Of a stretch of 64,000 bases of DNA, positions 1 through 8,560 are shown one piece after another. Under the pieces are notes generated by a model that was not told the DNA's origin, did no database searches, and saw nothing but the letters and a program-made list of their open reading frames with translations. The stretch's first letter is position 1; every line of letters begins with the position of its first letter. A program made the translations under genes and the position numbers. Origin of the DNA: Thermostichus sp047461615 (lineage in GTDB: Bacteria; Cyanobacteriota; Cyanobacteriia; Thermostichales; Thermostichaceae); NCBI RefSeq assembly GCF_047461615.1, contig NZ_JANSHI010000012.1:22910-86909 (forward strand), in the 5' to 3' direction.

Positions 1-395
1 CGCTCAGGATGGGGGGTAGCTGTTTTGCCAAAGTCGTCCCCCAACCTCAACAACTCTTGCAGTCGCCTGGCCAAAAAGGGATCCCCAAGCCGAAAGTTGA
101 GGTACCCTCCCCCTGCCACCTCAGTTTCAATATCCGGCAAATCCAGGTGTTTTTGCAGGGTTTGAGCAATCTGAGCCGGCGCTAGGCGGCAGAGCTTGGC
201 CATTCCCAAGGGAGTGGGACAGGCGTAATCGCCATAGCGAGGATCGCTGGGGATCTGAACAACTGGCACCACGCCGGCTGCCCGCTCGGGAGTCAAGGAT
301 CCCAGTTGCCCTGCTGCGGCTGCCCGTTGAATGCTTTCGGCTACGGCAGCGGTGAGAAAGCGAATCAGGGAGGTGGATAGGGACTGGGTGACCAT
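1..395 (-). CDS. argS: Arginyl-tRNA synthetase, N-terminal part (cut by window edge)
   Basis: Charges tRNA-Arg with arginine in the cytoplasm. Only the first 131 or so codons are in the window; the gene runs off the left edge. Reading from the ATG at 395, the protein shows two hallmarks of the ArgS N-terminal tRNA-recognition (Add1) domain: a segment like SDPRYGDYACPTPLGMAKL near residue 60, matching the family pattern of GDY followed by an alanine/lysine-rich helix, and VAGGGYLNFRL near residue 105, matching the family EVAGPGFINF. The catalytic HIGH-type motif lies outside the window. An in-frame TTG lies five codons upstream, but the ATG is preferred. Identification rests on motif recall, not on an alignment. 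Confidence 0.85.
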   Translation of the reverse strand, partial: MVTQSLSTSLIRFLTAAVAESIQRAAAAGQLGSLTPERAAGVVPVVQIPSDPRYGDYACPTPLGMAKLCRLAPAQIAQTLQKHLDLPDIETEVAGGGYLNFRLGDPFLARRLQELLRLGDDFGKTATPHPE

Positions 396-895
396 GGCTG
401 AGGGTACCAAGACAACTCTGCGAAAGCTCAACTAGGCAGCAGCGTGTCTCTTGATTTTGACACAACTGCCTCCTCTCTGCTCCAGCCGGCCTGGTTCTAG
501 GGAGTGAAGACCAAAATCCTGCCGTCTTGAGGATGGCAATTTCCAACGGATGAGAGCAGTCTGCCTTGCCGCGAAGCAGTTGCGGCTACACCTCTTGTTT
601 TGATTGCCCTGCGCTGCGCAAGAGGCGTTCAGGGGCCTTCACCTCAGCCACCGCCAAAATTACGGCGTGAAGTCTGTTGCTACTTAATGCTGACTGTAAC
701 CACCGGCACTTTACCTGTAGACAAGAAACTTTGTCTTCCAGTGAAATTAAGCAGGCTAACTCCATCGGCTTGGCAAGGTCTAGTAAGCTTGCCGATTGGG
801 CTCGCCAAAAGGCTGCTAGCAACAGATAAACGGTAACAACAAGTAACGGCTGACTAAAGCTGGTAGTGATCCCAAAAAAAAGCTGAATAAGTTTC
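396..895. other. Gene-poor spacer between argS and etfB
   Basis: About 500 bases separate the divergent argS and etfB genes. I see no convincing gene. The minus-strand reading that ends at 586 finishes with a basic tail ending SKQEV, which faintly resembles the C-terminus of IS200/IS605-type TnpB proteins, but upstream of it there is no recognisable transposase. A run of eight A residues lies near 873-880, shortly before etfB. The stretch should contain the promoters for both flanking genes, though no good -35/-10 pair stood out. Confidence 0.4.
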
Positions 896-1774
896 GTGAG
901 ACAGGAAATCCCTTCTACCTTAGAGGAGATCAGTAGGGGACAAGCGCCCTTGGAGACCTTTGTTTTGATTAAGCAAGTGCCCGATCCCAACAGCAAAACG
1001 GGCGTCAACAGCGATGGCACCATTGACCGGGCCAAGGCCAAGCGGATGTTAAACCCCTTTGATCGCTATGCCCTGGAAGCGGCTCTACAAACCAAACGCC
1101 AGCACGGGGCCAGGGTGACGGCAATCACCATGGGGCCACCGCCAGCCATCGAGGTACTTTACGAGGCCATTGCCCACGGCGTGGATCGGGGCATTCTGAT
1201 AACCGATCGCCGCCTCGCTGCTTCCGATACCTTGGCCACTGCCTACACCTTGGCCCAGACAGTTCGCTATGCGGGCCAGCCGGATATCCTCTTCTGCGGG
1301 CTCCAGACCACCGACGGCGATACAGCCCAAGTGGGGCCCCAGTTGGCGGAGCGGCTGGGGATCCCTCAGGTTACCTATTGCGAGGCCTTCGAGATCCAAG
1401 AGGGGATCTTGGTGGCGCGGCGGGCTATCGAAGGAGGATCCCAGACAGTAAGGGTGCCCTTGCCGGTTCTGGTTACAGTGGCCAACACAGCGCGACGCTT
1501 GGCCTACCCTACCCTGCGCGGCATGCAGCGGGTGCAGCGGCTCATGCGGGACGAGGCAGCACGGGCTGAGGTCATCCAGATTCTTAGCCTAGACGACATA
1601 GGGGCCGATCCAGATCGCTGTGGCCTCAAGGGATCCCCGACCATTGTGGCCGCTACCGAAAAAGTTGGGGAGATGGGCGGCCGGTGTCAAGTTTTTCAGG
1701 GGCAGCCGCTGCCCCAACTGGTGCAACAACTCACCCAAGCCGTTGACTTGTTCCGCTACACCCTGACCTTCTAG
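896..1774 (+). CDS. etfB: Electron transfer flavoprotein, beta subunit
   Basis: Beta subunit of the EtfAB heterodimer, a soluble FAD (and usually AMP) protein that passes electrons between dehydrogenases and a quinone reductase or, in bifurcating forms, ferredoxin. The family start ETFVLIKQVPDP is at about residue 20, followed by AKRMLNPFDRYALEAAL and the nucleotide-loop region CGLQTTDGDTAQVGPQLAERLG. The reading frame opens at a GTG at 896, but family members begin close to VLIKQVPD, so the TTG at 950, with AGGGGA upstream, may be the true start. etfA follows after 29 bases, so the two are an operon. No dehydrogenase or EtfQO partner is adjacent. Confidence 0.9.
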   Translation: MRQEIPSTLEEISRGQAPLETFVLIKQVPDPNSKTGVNSDGTIDRAKAKRMLNPFDRYALEAALQTKRQHGARVTAITMGPPPAIEVLYEAIAHGVDRGILITDRRLAASDTLATAYTLAQTVRYAGQPDILFCGLQTTDGDTAQVGPQLAERLGIPQVTYCEAFEIQEGILVARRAIEGGSQTVRVPLPVLVTVANTARRLAYPTLRGMQRVQRLMRDEAARAEVIQILSLDDIGADPDRCGLKGSPTIVAATEKVGEMGGRCQVFQGQPLPQLVQQLTQAVDLFRYTLTF

Positions 1775-1803
1775 CTTCCCCACCCCAAGAGGAGTCCCAA
1801 CTT

Positions 1804-2916
1804 ATGGATAGCAAGCGGGTAGTGGTCTTTGCCGAGCAAGTAGACGGGGAGCTACAGCCCATCGCTCTGGAGTTGTTAGGAGCGGGGCGACGGCTAGCGG
1901 ACAAGCTAGGAGGGATCCTGAGTGCCCTTGTCCTTGGGCACAACATCGCCCACTTGCCCTCCCTTCTCATCGGCCACGGGGCGGATCAAGTCTTCATTGC
2001 CGATCATCCAGAGCTGGCTCAATACCGCACTCTGCCTTACCGCCGCGTCATCGTGGATCTCATCAAAAGCTGGCCTCAGCCGCCCCACATCCTGCTGTTT
2101 GGGGCCACCACTACTGGCCGCGACTTGGCCCCCCGCTTGGCAGCCCACCTGGAAACGGGCTTGACCGCCGATTGCACCGAGCTGGACATCGGCCCCTTTG
2201 AGTACACCAACAGCAGAGATCCCAGCAAGGCTGGCTTCTTCCCCGCCTGCCTGTACGCCATTCGGCCCAGCTTTGGCGAATCGCTCAAAGCCCGCATTCT
2301 TGGACCTTGGAAGAATCCGCAAATGGCCACGGTGCGCCCTGGGGTGATGCTGCCCCTGCCATGGGACGGATCCCGCCAGGGGGAGGTGATCCCGGTGCCG
2401 GTTAACCTGAAGCCGGAGGATCTGAAGTTGCACATTGTGGAAACGGTGCGCAACCTCTCTCAGGCAGTGGATCTCAGCCGCGCCAAAGTCATCGTTGCAG
2501 GCGGCTACGGCCTGGGATGCGCGGAAGGCTTTGAGCTGATGAGGGAGCTAGCCGCCTGTTTCCCCAACAGCGCCGTTGGCTCTTCTCGCAAGGCTGTCGA
2601 TGCCGGCTGGATCCCCTATGCCCATCAGGTAGGCCAAACGGGGAAAACTGTCCGTCCCCAGCTCTACATTGCCTGTGGCATCTCGGGAGCCATCCAGCAC
2701 CGAGTTGGCATGGACAAGTCCCAGCTCATCATCGCCATCAACAAGGACAGCTCCGCCCCCATCTTCAAATTTGCCCACTACGGCATTGTGGGGGATCTCT
2801 ACCAGGTGGTGCCAGAGCTAATTCGGCACCTGAAACAGGCTCAGGAGGAGAGGCGAGAAGGAGCCAATGTCCAACAACCCTTCCAGCAGCGGCTCCCTCT
2901 TCTACAAAGGCCCTAG
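1804..2916 (+). CDS. etfA: Electron transfer flavoprotein, alpha subunit (FAD-binding)
   Basis: Partner of the upstream EtfB. The N-terminal half has the ETF alpha/beta fold (VVVFAEQVDGEL, LFGATTTGRDLAPRLAA). The C-terminal half is the FAD-binding domain, with AKVIVAGGYGLG, the QVGQTGKTVRPQLYIACGISG stretch that contacts the FAD, and AINKDSSAPIF. The family's usual ADYGIVGDL is HYGIVGDLYQ here, with His replacing Asp. The length of 370 residues is a little above the common 310-330 because of an N-terminal extension and a short C-terminal tail. The stop codon overlaps that of the convergent yggT gene through a shared CTAG. No iron-sulphur domain is visible. Confidence 0.92.
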   Translation: MDSKRVVVFAEQVDGELQPIALELLGAGRRLADKLGGILSALVLGHNIAHLPSLLIGHGADQVFIADHPELAQYRTLPYRRVIVDLIKSWPQPPHILLFGATTTGRDLAPRLAAHLETGLTADCTELDIGPFEYTNSRDPSKAGFFPACLYAIRPSFGESLKARILGPWKNPQMATVRPGVMLPLPWDGSRQGEVIPVPVNLKPEDLKLHIVETVRNLSQAVDLSRAKVIVAGGYGLGCAEGFELMRELAACFPNSAVGSSRKAVDAGWIPYAHQVGQTGKTVRPQLYIACGISGAIQHRVGMDKSQLIIAINKDSSAPIFKFAHYGIVGDLYQVVPELIRHLKQAQEERREGANVQQPFQQRLPLLQRP

Positions 2917-3206
2917 AAAGACGGGTGTAGGGCCATCGTTAGCAGACCCTGCTGCCCCAGCAACAGCTCCCGCAACAGGGTTACTAGGCCCACCCAAACC
3001 ACAGGCGCCATGTCCACACCCCCTAGAGGCGGGATCAGGCGGCGTGTCGGGCGCAACAGAAACTCGGTTAGGCCGACCACCAGGGAGTAGGGAAGGCGGG
3101 AAGTATCCAGTTGCGGATACCAGGACAGGAAAATGCGCAGCACAAACAGCACGGTGTAGGTTGCCAACAGCGGACCTAGCACCCAGGCAGCGAATATCGG
3201 CAGCAT
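2913..3206 (-). CDS. YggT family small membrane protein
   Basis: A 97-residue inner-membrane protein. Two hydrophobic segments, about residues 3-27 and 66-85, flank a conserved hydrophilic middle (SWYPQLDTSRLPY, then FLLRPTRRLIPPLGGVDMAPVV), which is the YggT signature. In cyanobacteria and plastids (CCB3/YlmG) members of this family are linked to cytochrome b6 haem attachment or to nucleoid and membrane organisation; which role applies here cannot be told. It is convergent with etfA and shares its stop-codon bases. Its upstream side faces the pilG-like gene, so a divergent promoter region lies at 3207-3378. Confidence 0.85.
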   Translation of the reverse strand: MLPIFAAWVLGPLLATYTVLFVLRIFLSWYPQLDTSRLPYSLVVGLTEFLLRPTRRLIPPLGGVDMAPVVWVGLVTLLRELLLGQQGLLTMALHPSF

Positions 3207-3378
3207 ACGTCTTGCAGGAACTAGGGGATTCGGAGCCCAACGGGGATGTAGGCGCTCGGCTCTAACCTTAGACTCAGCTTCTTAAAACTTTAACTCCATT
3301 TCCAAGATAGTCCTACAGGCAGCCGTTAGAGACTAGCGCCATAATGGTCGTATCTTACTGACTGCAGGGAGGGATCCC

Positions 3379-4518
3379 ATGCAGGGAAGACTCCAAGAGA
3401 TCGATATCCGCAGCATTCTCCAGCTGATCGAGTTGGGCCAGCGCACCGGCGAACTTTTCGTGGAGGCAAACTCTTCCCTCTACTGGTTTATCTTCTTCCT
3501 CAATGGGCGGATCATCTATGCCTCTGAAGGCGAAGGCAACGTTGCTCGTCTCAGGGACTACCTGCGCCGCTTCCAGCTCGAAGCTGCCTTAGACGAAATT
3601 CAAATGCCACCCAAAGCAGCGGTGAATATCCCCGAGTACAGCCGCCTCTGGTCTTTGCTGGAAAGCCACAAGCTCAACCCCAACCAAGGTAAGCAAATCC
3701 TGCTGGGCATGGTGCGGGAAGTCCTCTTTGATCTGCTCAGCCTTCACCACGGCTCCTTTATTTTCGAGGCCGGCCCTCCTCTGGCCCCCCAACTGACCAC
3801 CTTCCCGGTCACTTCCCTGCTCACTGAGATGGTGACCCAAGTGCAGGAGTGGAAGAAGCTGCATCCCTACATCCAGACTCCCAACCAAGCCCCCACCATC
3901 GTCAACCCCCTGCCCCTCCAGCAAACCCTGCCAGCCGCCGTCTTCAAAGCTCTGAGTGAGTGGTCGGACGGCAAAACCAGCATTCGCCAGATGGCCCGCT
4001 ACCTGGGCCGAGACATCCTGCTAGTGGCCAAAGCCTTCTATCCCTATGTGCAGCAGGGGGCAATCCACCTGTCCGAGCCTGTCCCCCTTGCTGGTCCCAA
4101 GCCTAGTAGACCCCTCAAACCTAGCGACAAGCCTGCTCACATCCTCTGCATCGACGATTCCATGGCCATCCAAAAAACTGTGGAGTTCATCCTGCAAAAC
4201 GAGGGCTACCAGGTTACTACCATTGGCAATCCCCTCAAAGCTCTGGGACAGGTGTTTCTCCTCAACCCCGACATGATTCTCTGCGATGTGGCCATGCCCA
4301 AGCTGGATGGGTATGAGCTATGCGCCATGTTGCGCAAATCCAGCCAGTTCCATGAAACCCCCATCGTGATGCTCACCGGCAAGGATGGTTTTGCTGACCG
4401 AATTAAAGCCCGCATGGCGGGAGCCAACGAGTTTCTGGGCAAGCCCTTTTCTGAGAAGGAGTTGTTGACCGTCGTCGAATCCTACGTGGGCCCACCTCCC
4501 AAACAGGGCGGCGAATAG
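3379..4518 (+). CDS. pilG: PATAN-domain response regulator (PilG/PixG/PatA type)
   Basis: First gene of the chemotaxis-like operon. The N-terminal half is a PATAN (DUF4388) domain: MQGRLQEIDIRSILQLIELG followed by TGELFVE and FLNGRIIYA. In cyanobacteria such domains recruit partner proteins to the type IV pilus motor. The C-terminal receiver starts near residue 254 (ILCIDDS) with the phospho-acceptor Asp at about 303 (ILCDVAMPKLDGYE) and the conserved Lys in LGKPFSEKE. The length of 379 fits PilG/PixG proteins. The order PATAN-receiver, CheY, CheW, MCP, CheA matches the Synechocystis tax/pil loci. The symbol is chosen because the downstream MCP lacks the photoreceptor domains of PixJ; a PixG assignment is possible. 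Confidence 0.85.
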   Translation: MQGRLQEIDIRSILQLIELGQRTGELFVEANSSLYWFIFFLNGRIIYASEGEGNVARLRDYLRRFQLEAALDEIQMPPKAAVNIPEYSRLWSLLESHKLNPNQGKQILLGMVREVLFDLLSLHHGSFIFEAGPPLAPQLTTFPVTSLLTEMVTQVQEWKKLHPYIQTPNQAPTIVNPLPLQQTLPAAVFKALSEWSDGKTSIRQMARYLGRDILLVAKAFYPYVQQGAIHLSEPVPLAGPKPSRPLKPSDKPAHILCIDDSMAIQKTVEFILQNEGYQVTTIGNPLKALGQVFLLNPDMILCDVAMPKLDGYELCAMLRKSSQFHETPIVMLTGKDGFADRIKARMAGANEFLGKPFSEKELLTVVESYVGPPPKQGGE

Positions 4519-4814
4519 AATCAAACGGGAGAGGGAATACCGGACGGAGGAATGCCGCATCGAAACAATAGGGGTAGCACGGCTGGCCCACAGCCCCAGA
4601 GCTGAGCAATAGGCTTCAGTCGCAGCAGGCCAACGGCTGGGGGGTGCAAGCGATGGTCAAAGTGATAGTGGATAACCAGTTACCTACCTGGAGGCCACGC
4701 AGGAACGGCTACGAAGTGCTCCGGTGAAAGGAAATGAAAGCACCCGACATGTTTGCGGAGTCTTTGCTCCACCAATTAGGTTAATGGTTAAGAGATCAAG
4801 GAGACCGGCCAAAA
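4519..4814. other. Spacer between pilG and pilH
   Basis: Nearly 300 bases with no convincing gene. An AAGGAG ribosome binding site lies just before the pilH start at 4815. The length is unusual inside what otherwise looks like one operon and could hold an internal promoter or an RNA processing site; I found no clear hairpin with a T run. Confidence 0.4.
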
Positions 4815-5180
4815 ATGAGTCGCATTTTGGTGGTAGAAGATAGCCAATCCCAGCGGGAGATGATCAGTAAGCTGCTGCAGGAAAACGGCTTCGAGGTCAT
4901 GACCGTGGAAGATGGAGTGGAAGCTGTAGAGGCGGTAAAGCAGAACAAACCCGACCTGATTGTGCTGGACATCGTCATGCCCCGCATGAACGGCTACGAG
5001 GTGTGCCGTCTTCTCAAAGCTGACCCGCTTACTCAGAACACTCCAATTGTCATGTGCTCTTCCAAGGGTGAGGAAGCCGACCGCTACTGGGGGCTGCGCC
5101 AGGGAGCAGATGCCTATGTCGTCAAGCCTTTTCAGCCGCAGGAACTGGTGGGTACGATTAAGCGATTACTAAGAGGCTAG
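4815..5180 (+). CDS. pilH: CheY-like response regulator (PilH type)
   Basis: A stand-alone receiver domain of 121 residues, the usual CheY length. Visible active-site residues are E8/D9 (VVEDS), phospho-acceptor D52 (IVLDIVMPRMNGYEV), S83 in the switch Thr/Ser position and K104 (VVKPFQ). It is expected to be phosphorylated by the histidine kinase encoded by the last gene of the operon and to act on the pilus motor. The start has a good AAGGAG site 11 bases upstream. It is followed after 64 bases by the CheW gene. Confidence 0.9.
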   Translation: MSRILVVEDSQSQREMISKLLQENGFEVMTVEDGVEAVEAVKQNKPDLIVLDIVMPRMNGYEVCRLLKADPLTQNTPIVMCSSKGEEADRYWGLRQGADAYVVKPFQPQELVGTIKRLLRG

Positions 5181-5244
5181 CCCGCTTCCTGAGCAAGGGA
5201 GCGGTGGCCACCTCTCCACAGGATCATCCACAGGGGGGAGCATC

Positions 5245-5763
5245 ATGGTGGGGGATCTGGACTTATTGATGGGGGACGAAACCCAAGAATTGAGAGAAAT
5301 TGAGGCTCCTGAAGGTGAGCTATTCCTGAAATTCAAGGTTGCTACCGGCGAAGAATTTGCATTGCCGGCAGTATCAATTGTGGAAGTGATGAGCATTGGC
5401 CCTGAGAAGATTACCCCCATGCCCAATGTGGTACCGGTTTTGCTGGGCACACTCAACTTGCGGGGTGAAGTGATCTGGGTTGCAGACCTGGGGCAATTCT
5501 TGGGGATCAGTCCTCCCCTCAATCTTGAGCGTGCCGAGCTGCCTGTGGTGGCTGTGATGGATCAACAGGATTTGCTGATGGGATTGGCTGTGGACTCCAT
5601 TGGGGGCATGGAGTGGCTCAAGACGGAATCGCTGCAACCTGTTCAGAAGGCTCCTGAGTCGCTAGCTCCCTTCTTGCGCGGAGAATGGGTGATGCCAGAG
5701 ACAGGGGCTCACTTGCCGTTCCTGGATCCGTCGGCCATCCTGAAATCTAATCGTTGGGGCTGA
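5245..5763 (+). CDS. pilI: CheW-like coupling protein (PilI type)
   Basis: Adaptor of 172 residues that couples the methyl-accepting protein to the CheA-type kinase. The CheW fold begins at about residue 25 (LFLKFKVATGEEFALPAVSIVEVM), continues through ITPMPNVVPVLLGTLNLRGEVIWVADLGQFLG, the most conserved CheW segment, and ends with a second beta sub-domain. A short acidic N-terminal tail (about 20 residues, LMGDETQELREIEAPEGE) precedes the domain, as in cyanobacterial homologues. It sits between the CheY and MCP genes of the operon. Confidence 0.88.
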   Translation: MVGDLDLLMGDETQELREIEAPEGELFLKFKVATGEEFALPAVSIVEVMSIGPEKITPMPNVVPVLLGTLNLRGEVIWVADLGQFLGISPPLNLERAELPVVAVMDQQDLLMGLAVDSIGGMEWLKTESLQPVQKAPESLAPFLRGEWVMPETGAHLPFLDPSAILKSNRWG

Positions 5764-6063
5764 TGAGGAGCCGCCTATAAGTTCGCCAGGAAAAGGAGGA
5801 TGTATAGTTCTTATCGAGATTGCTCCCTAGACAGGGGAAACAGCTTGGAGCCTGTTCCCAAGAGATTTGCCCCAAGCTTGCTGGGGATGTGTTGCGCTAG
5901 CTCTTGCCCCCAAAGCTTTAGGGTTGGAGGGGAAAAGCAGTCCATGAGCATATTACTACAGCTTTATGGCGACCTAGCGACTTTGAGGGGTTGGTATGGG
6001 GTGAGTTCTGTGCATTGAGGCTAAAGCAGTCCCAGAGGTAGCCAAGCAGGGAAGGGAGGAGCC
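5764..6063. other. Spacer between pilI and pilJ
   Basis: Three hundred bases without a supported gene. A 72-codon reading frame at 5800-6018 begins with an ATG directly abutting AAAAGGAGG, so the spacing is too short for a normal ribosome binding site, and its product resembles nothing known and is unlike a folded protein. The pilJ start at 6064 is preceded by GGGAGGAGCC. Confidence 0.35.
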
Positions 6064-8415
6064 ATGGTTTCCAGCGCAAACAATCAGAGAGACTTCGCTG
6101 AGGGAATGGTTGCCTTTTGGCGGGGAGACTACGCTGAGGCAGTGCGTCTATTCAGCCAGGTGGCCGCTGCTCAACCTCAGGATACGGCGGTCAAGCTGTT
6201 GCTGGCTTCGGCCCAGAAGCAAGCAGGGCAACTGCGGGAAGCCCGCCATACCTACGATACCATCCTCAAAACGGCCAGCGATCCTGAGGATCTGGAAGCA
6301 GCCCGTAGGGGCCTGGAGGAGCTGTTGCAGGTGGCGCCGGAGCTAGCAGAGGCTCCCCCTTTACCGCAGGAGGACGATCTTCAGCCTCGGGAGGGGTTTG
6401 CTGCTCAACTGGAGGAGTCGGATCCCTTTTCCCAGTTTGCGTTTGAGGAGAGGAGAGAAGCTGGGGCCGATCCCCTTGCTGCGGAGAGCAACAGCTTTGG
6501 AGAATTTGCCGAACCTTCCGAGACGAGACTCTCAATGGAGCCAGCAGCCCCGTTGGGCTCCTCTCAGCCCCTGCCCACGACTCCTCGAACAACGGGAGGG
6601 GGTGTGAAGCAACCTCAGGCAGAGCCGATGCTCGAGGACGACTTTGCCTTCCTCAACGAGTTTGAGCAACAGCCGCAAGATCTGGAAAGCGATGCTGTTA
6701 CTCAATTGGCTAGCGGTGCCGATTTTCCCGAGGAGATGGGCTTTTCTCTACCCACTTTTGAGGAAGGGGGATCCCTAGAGGGGAGCTTGCCAACGGAATT
6801 GGCCGCCCCCATGAGCGAGCCGATCCCTGCGCCCGATGAAGATACAGCCAGCGCTGGCTCTACGCTTTTTGAGCTTGACGAGCTGGACAACTTGGATCGC
6901 GAACTGGCCGGCACAGGCAGGAGCGAGCCGGCGGCCCTTGGCGCCGATGAGGGCAAGACGGGAGAAACGGCTAGAACGCTACAAAGCTTGCCGACTCTCT
7001 CCGTTCCTCTCCCCAGCATACCTAGAGGGGAACTGCCTAGCCGACTGACAGCCAATCAGCTAACCCTGGCGCTGATGCAAGGGGTGGTCAGTTTGGCTGC
7101 CGGCTTGGCCATTGGCTTAGGGATCCCAGCCAACGGTGGAGCCCGCCTGCTGGCCGGCGTAGTTGGCGGGGGGGTCATTGGCACAGGAGTTGGGGCTGTC
7201 CTTGCCTCCCGCCATGCCCAGCGCCTTCGCGCCACTACCCAAGAGCTGGCCGGACACTTTGCCGCCCTGGCCCAGGGGAATTATTCCGTGCGGGCAGAGG
7301 CGAGAGGAGATGACGAGCTGGGGCGCTTGGCCGACAGCTTCAACCGGATGGCTGCTGCCCTGGAGGCCCATTTTGCTGACCTCAGCCAGCGGGCTGCTGA
7401 ACAGGGGCAGGCTAAGGAAGACTTGCAACGCCAAGTGATCCGCCTCCTGGACGATGTGGAGGGGGCAGCCCGCGGGGACTTGACGGTGCGGGCGGAGGTT
7501 ACCGCTGACGTGCTCGGAGCTGTTGCTGACTCTTTCAACCTGACCATTAGAAGCCTGCGGGACATCGTGATTCAAGTGAAGCGGGCCGCAGCCGCTGTGA
7601 ACGATGCAGCTTTACAGAGCGAGGACTTTGCCCGCAACCTTTCTGCCGACGCCCTGCGCCAGGCGGAGGAGATTTCCAACTCCCTCAACTCCATTCAGGA
7701 GATGACAGACTCCATTCAGGAGGTGGCTGGCAATGCTCGCGAGGCAGCCAATGTCGCTGCCCAGGCTACAGAAGCAGCTGCCCGAGGCGGAGAAGCCGTG
7801 GATCGCACGGTGGCCAGCATCCTGGAGATTCGGGAAGTGGCAGCAGAGGCGACCCGCAAGGTGAAACGCTTGGCAGAATCCTCCCAGGAGATCTCCAAGA
7901 TTGTGGCTTTGATCTCACAAATTGCCTCGCGCACCAACCTGCTTGCCCTCAACGCCAGTATCGAGGCCGCGCGGGCCGGCGAGGCGGGACGGGGCTTTGC
8001 CATTGTGGCCGATGAGGTGCGGCAACTGGCTGACCGAGCCGCCAAAGCTTCGAAAGAGATCGAGCAGATTGTGCTGCAGATCCAGTCGGAGACCAGCAAC
8101 GTCATGACAGCCATGGAAGAGGGAACCCAGGTGGTGATCGAGGGAACAAGGCGGGCTGAGCAGGCCAAAAACAGTCTGGACGAGATCATCGAGGTCAGCC
8201 ACCAGATTGATAGGTTGGTGCGGGCCATTTCTCAGGCTACCGTACAACAAACAGAGACCTCTCGCGCTGTGGCCCACCTCATGCAATCGGTGGCGCTGAC
8301 AGCCAACGAGACATCCGAAGAGGCGCAGAAAGTGGCTGCTTCGCTGCAGCAGTTGGTGGGCATTGCCCGTGAGCTTCAAGCTTCCGTGGGTCGCTTCCGA
8401 GTGGGAGATGAATGA
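6064..8415 (+). CDS. pilJ: Methyl-accepting chemotaxis protein (PilJ type)
   Basis: Signal transducer of 783 residues. In order: a tetratricopeptide-like repeat region at about residues 8-85 (FAEGMVAFWRGDYAEAVRLF); an acidic, low-complexity linker to about 325, with motifs such as DPFSQFAFEE and FGEFAE; a hydrophobic pair of membrane segments at about 330-385; two HAMP-like units (about 385-435 and 455-505, each with DELGRLADSFN or similar); and the signalling domain from about 550, with the hairpin tip RTNLLALNASIEAARAGEAGRGFAIVADEVRQLA (given here as landmark residues). There is no periplasmic sensory domain and no GAF or phytochrome domain, unlike PixJ. It therefore most resembles PilJ, and must take its input through the cytoplasmic N-terminus. 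Confidence 0.88.
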   Translation: MVSSANNQRDFAEGMVAFWRGDYAEAVRLFSQVAAAQPQDTAVKLLLASAQKQAGQLREARHTYDTILKTASDPEDLEAARRGLEELLQVAPELAEAPPLPQEDDLQPREGFAAQLEESDPFSQFAFEERREAGADPLAAESNSFGEFAEPSETRLSMEPAAPLGSSQPLPTTPRTTGGGVKQPQAEPMLEDDFAFLNEFEQQPQDLESDAVTQLASGADFPEEMGFSLPTFEEGGSLEGSLPTELAAPMSEPIPAPDEDTASAGSTLFELDELDNLDRELAGTGRSEPAALGADEGKTGETARTLQSLPTLSVPLPSIPRGELPSRLTANQLTLALMQGVVSLAAGLAIGLGIPANGGARLLAGVVGGGVIGTGVGAVLASRHAQRLRATTQELAGHFAALAQGNYSVRAEARGDDELGRLADSFNRMAAALEAHFADLSQRAAEQGQAKEDLQRQVIRLLDDVEGAARGDLTVRAEVTADVLGAVADSFNLTIRSLRDIVIQVKRAAAAVNDAALQSEDFARNLSADALRQAEEISNSLNSIQEMTDSIQEVAGNAREAANVAAQATEAAARGGEAVDRTVASILEIREVAAEATRKVKRLAESSQEISKIVALISQIASRTNLLALNASIEAARAGEAGRGFAIVADEVRQLADRAAKASKEIEQIVLQIQSETSNVMTAMEEGTQVVIEGTRRAEQAKNSLDEIIEVSHQIDRLVRAISQATVQQTETSRAVAHLMQSVALTANETSEEAQKVAASLQQLVGIARELQASVGRFRVGDE

Positions 8416-8560
8416 GCAAATTTGCCTGGCTCGCGGGCACTCTAGGGAGTAAGGATCCCGAGTCTCCTTGGGAGCCCCCTGCCAATCAGCGCAGAGGCAA
8501 GTTTTCCTGTGTCCAATTTGTTACTACTAAAACTGTGGGCCGTAGGAGGAGCCTCCTGCC

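Noticed and set aside
5800..6018. A 72-codon frame with AAAAGGAGG directly before the ATG
   Set aside because: The purine-rich site touches the ATG, so spacing is wrong, and the product resembles nothing and lacks structure.
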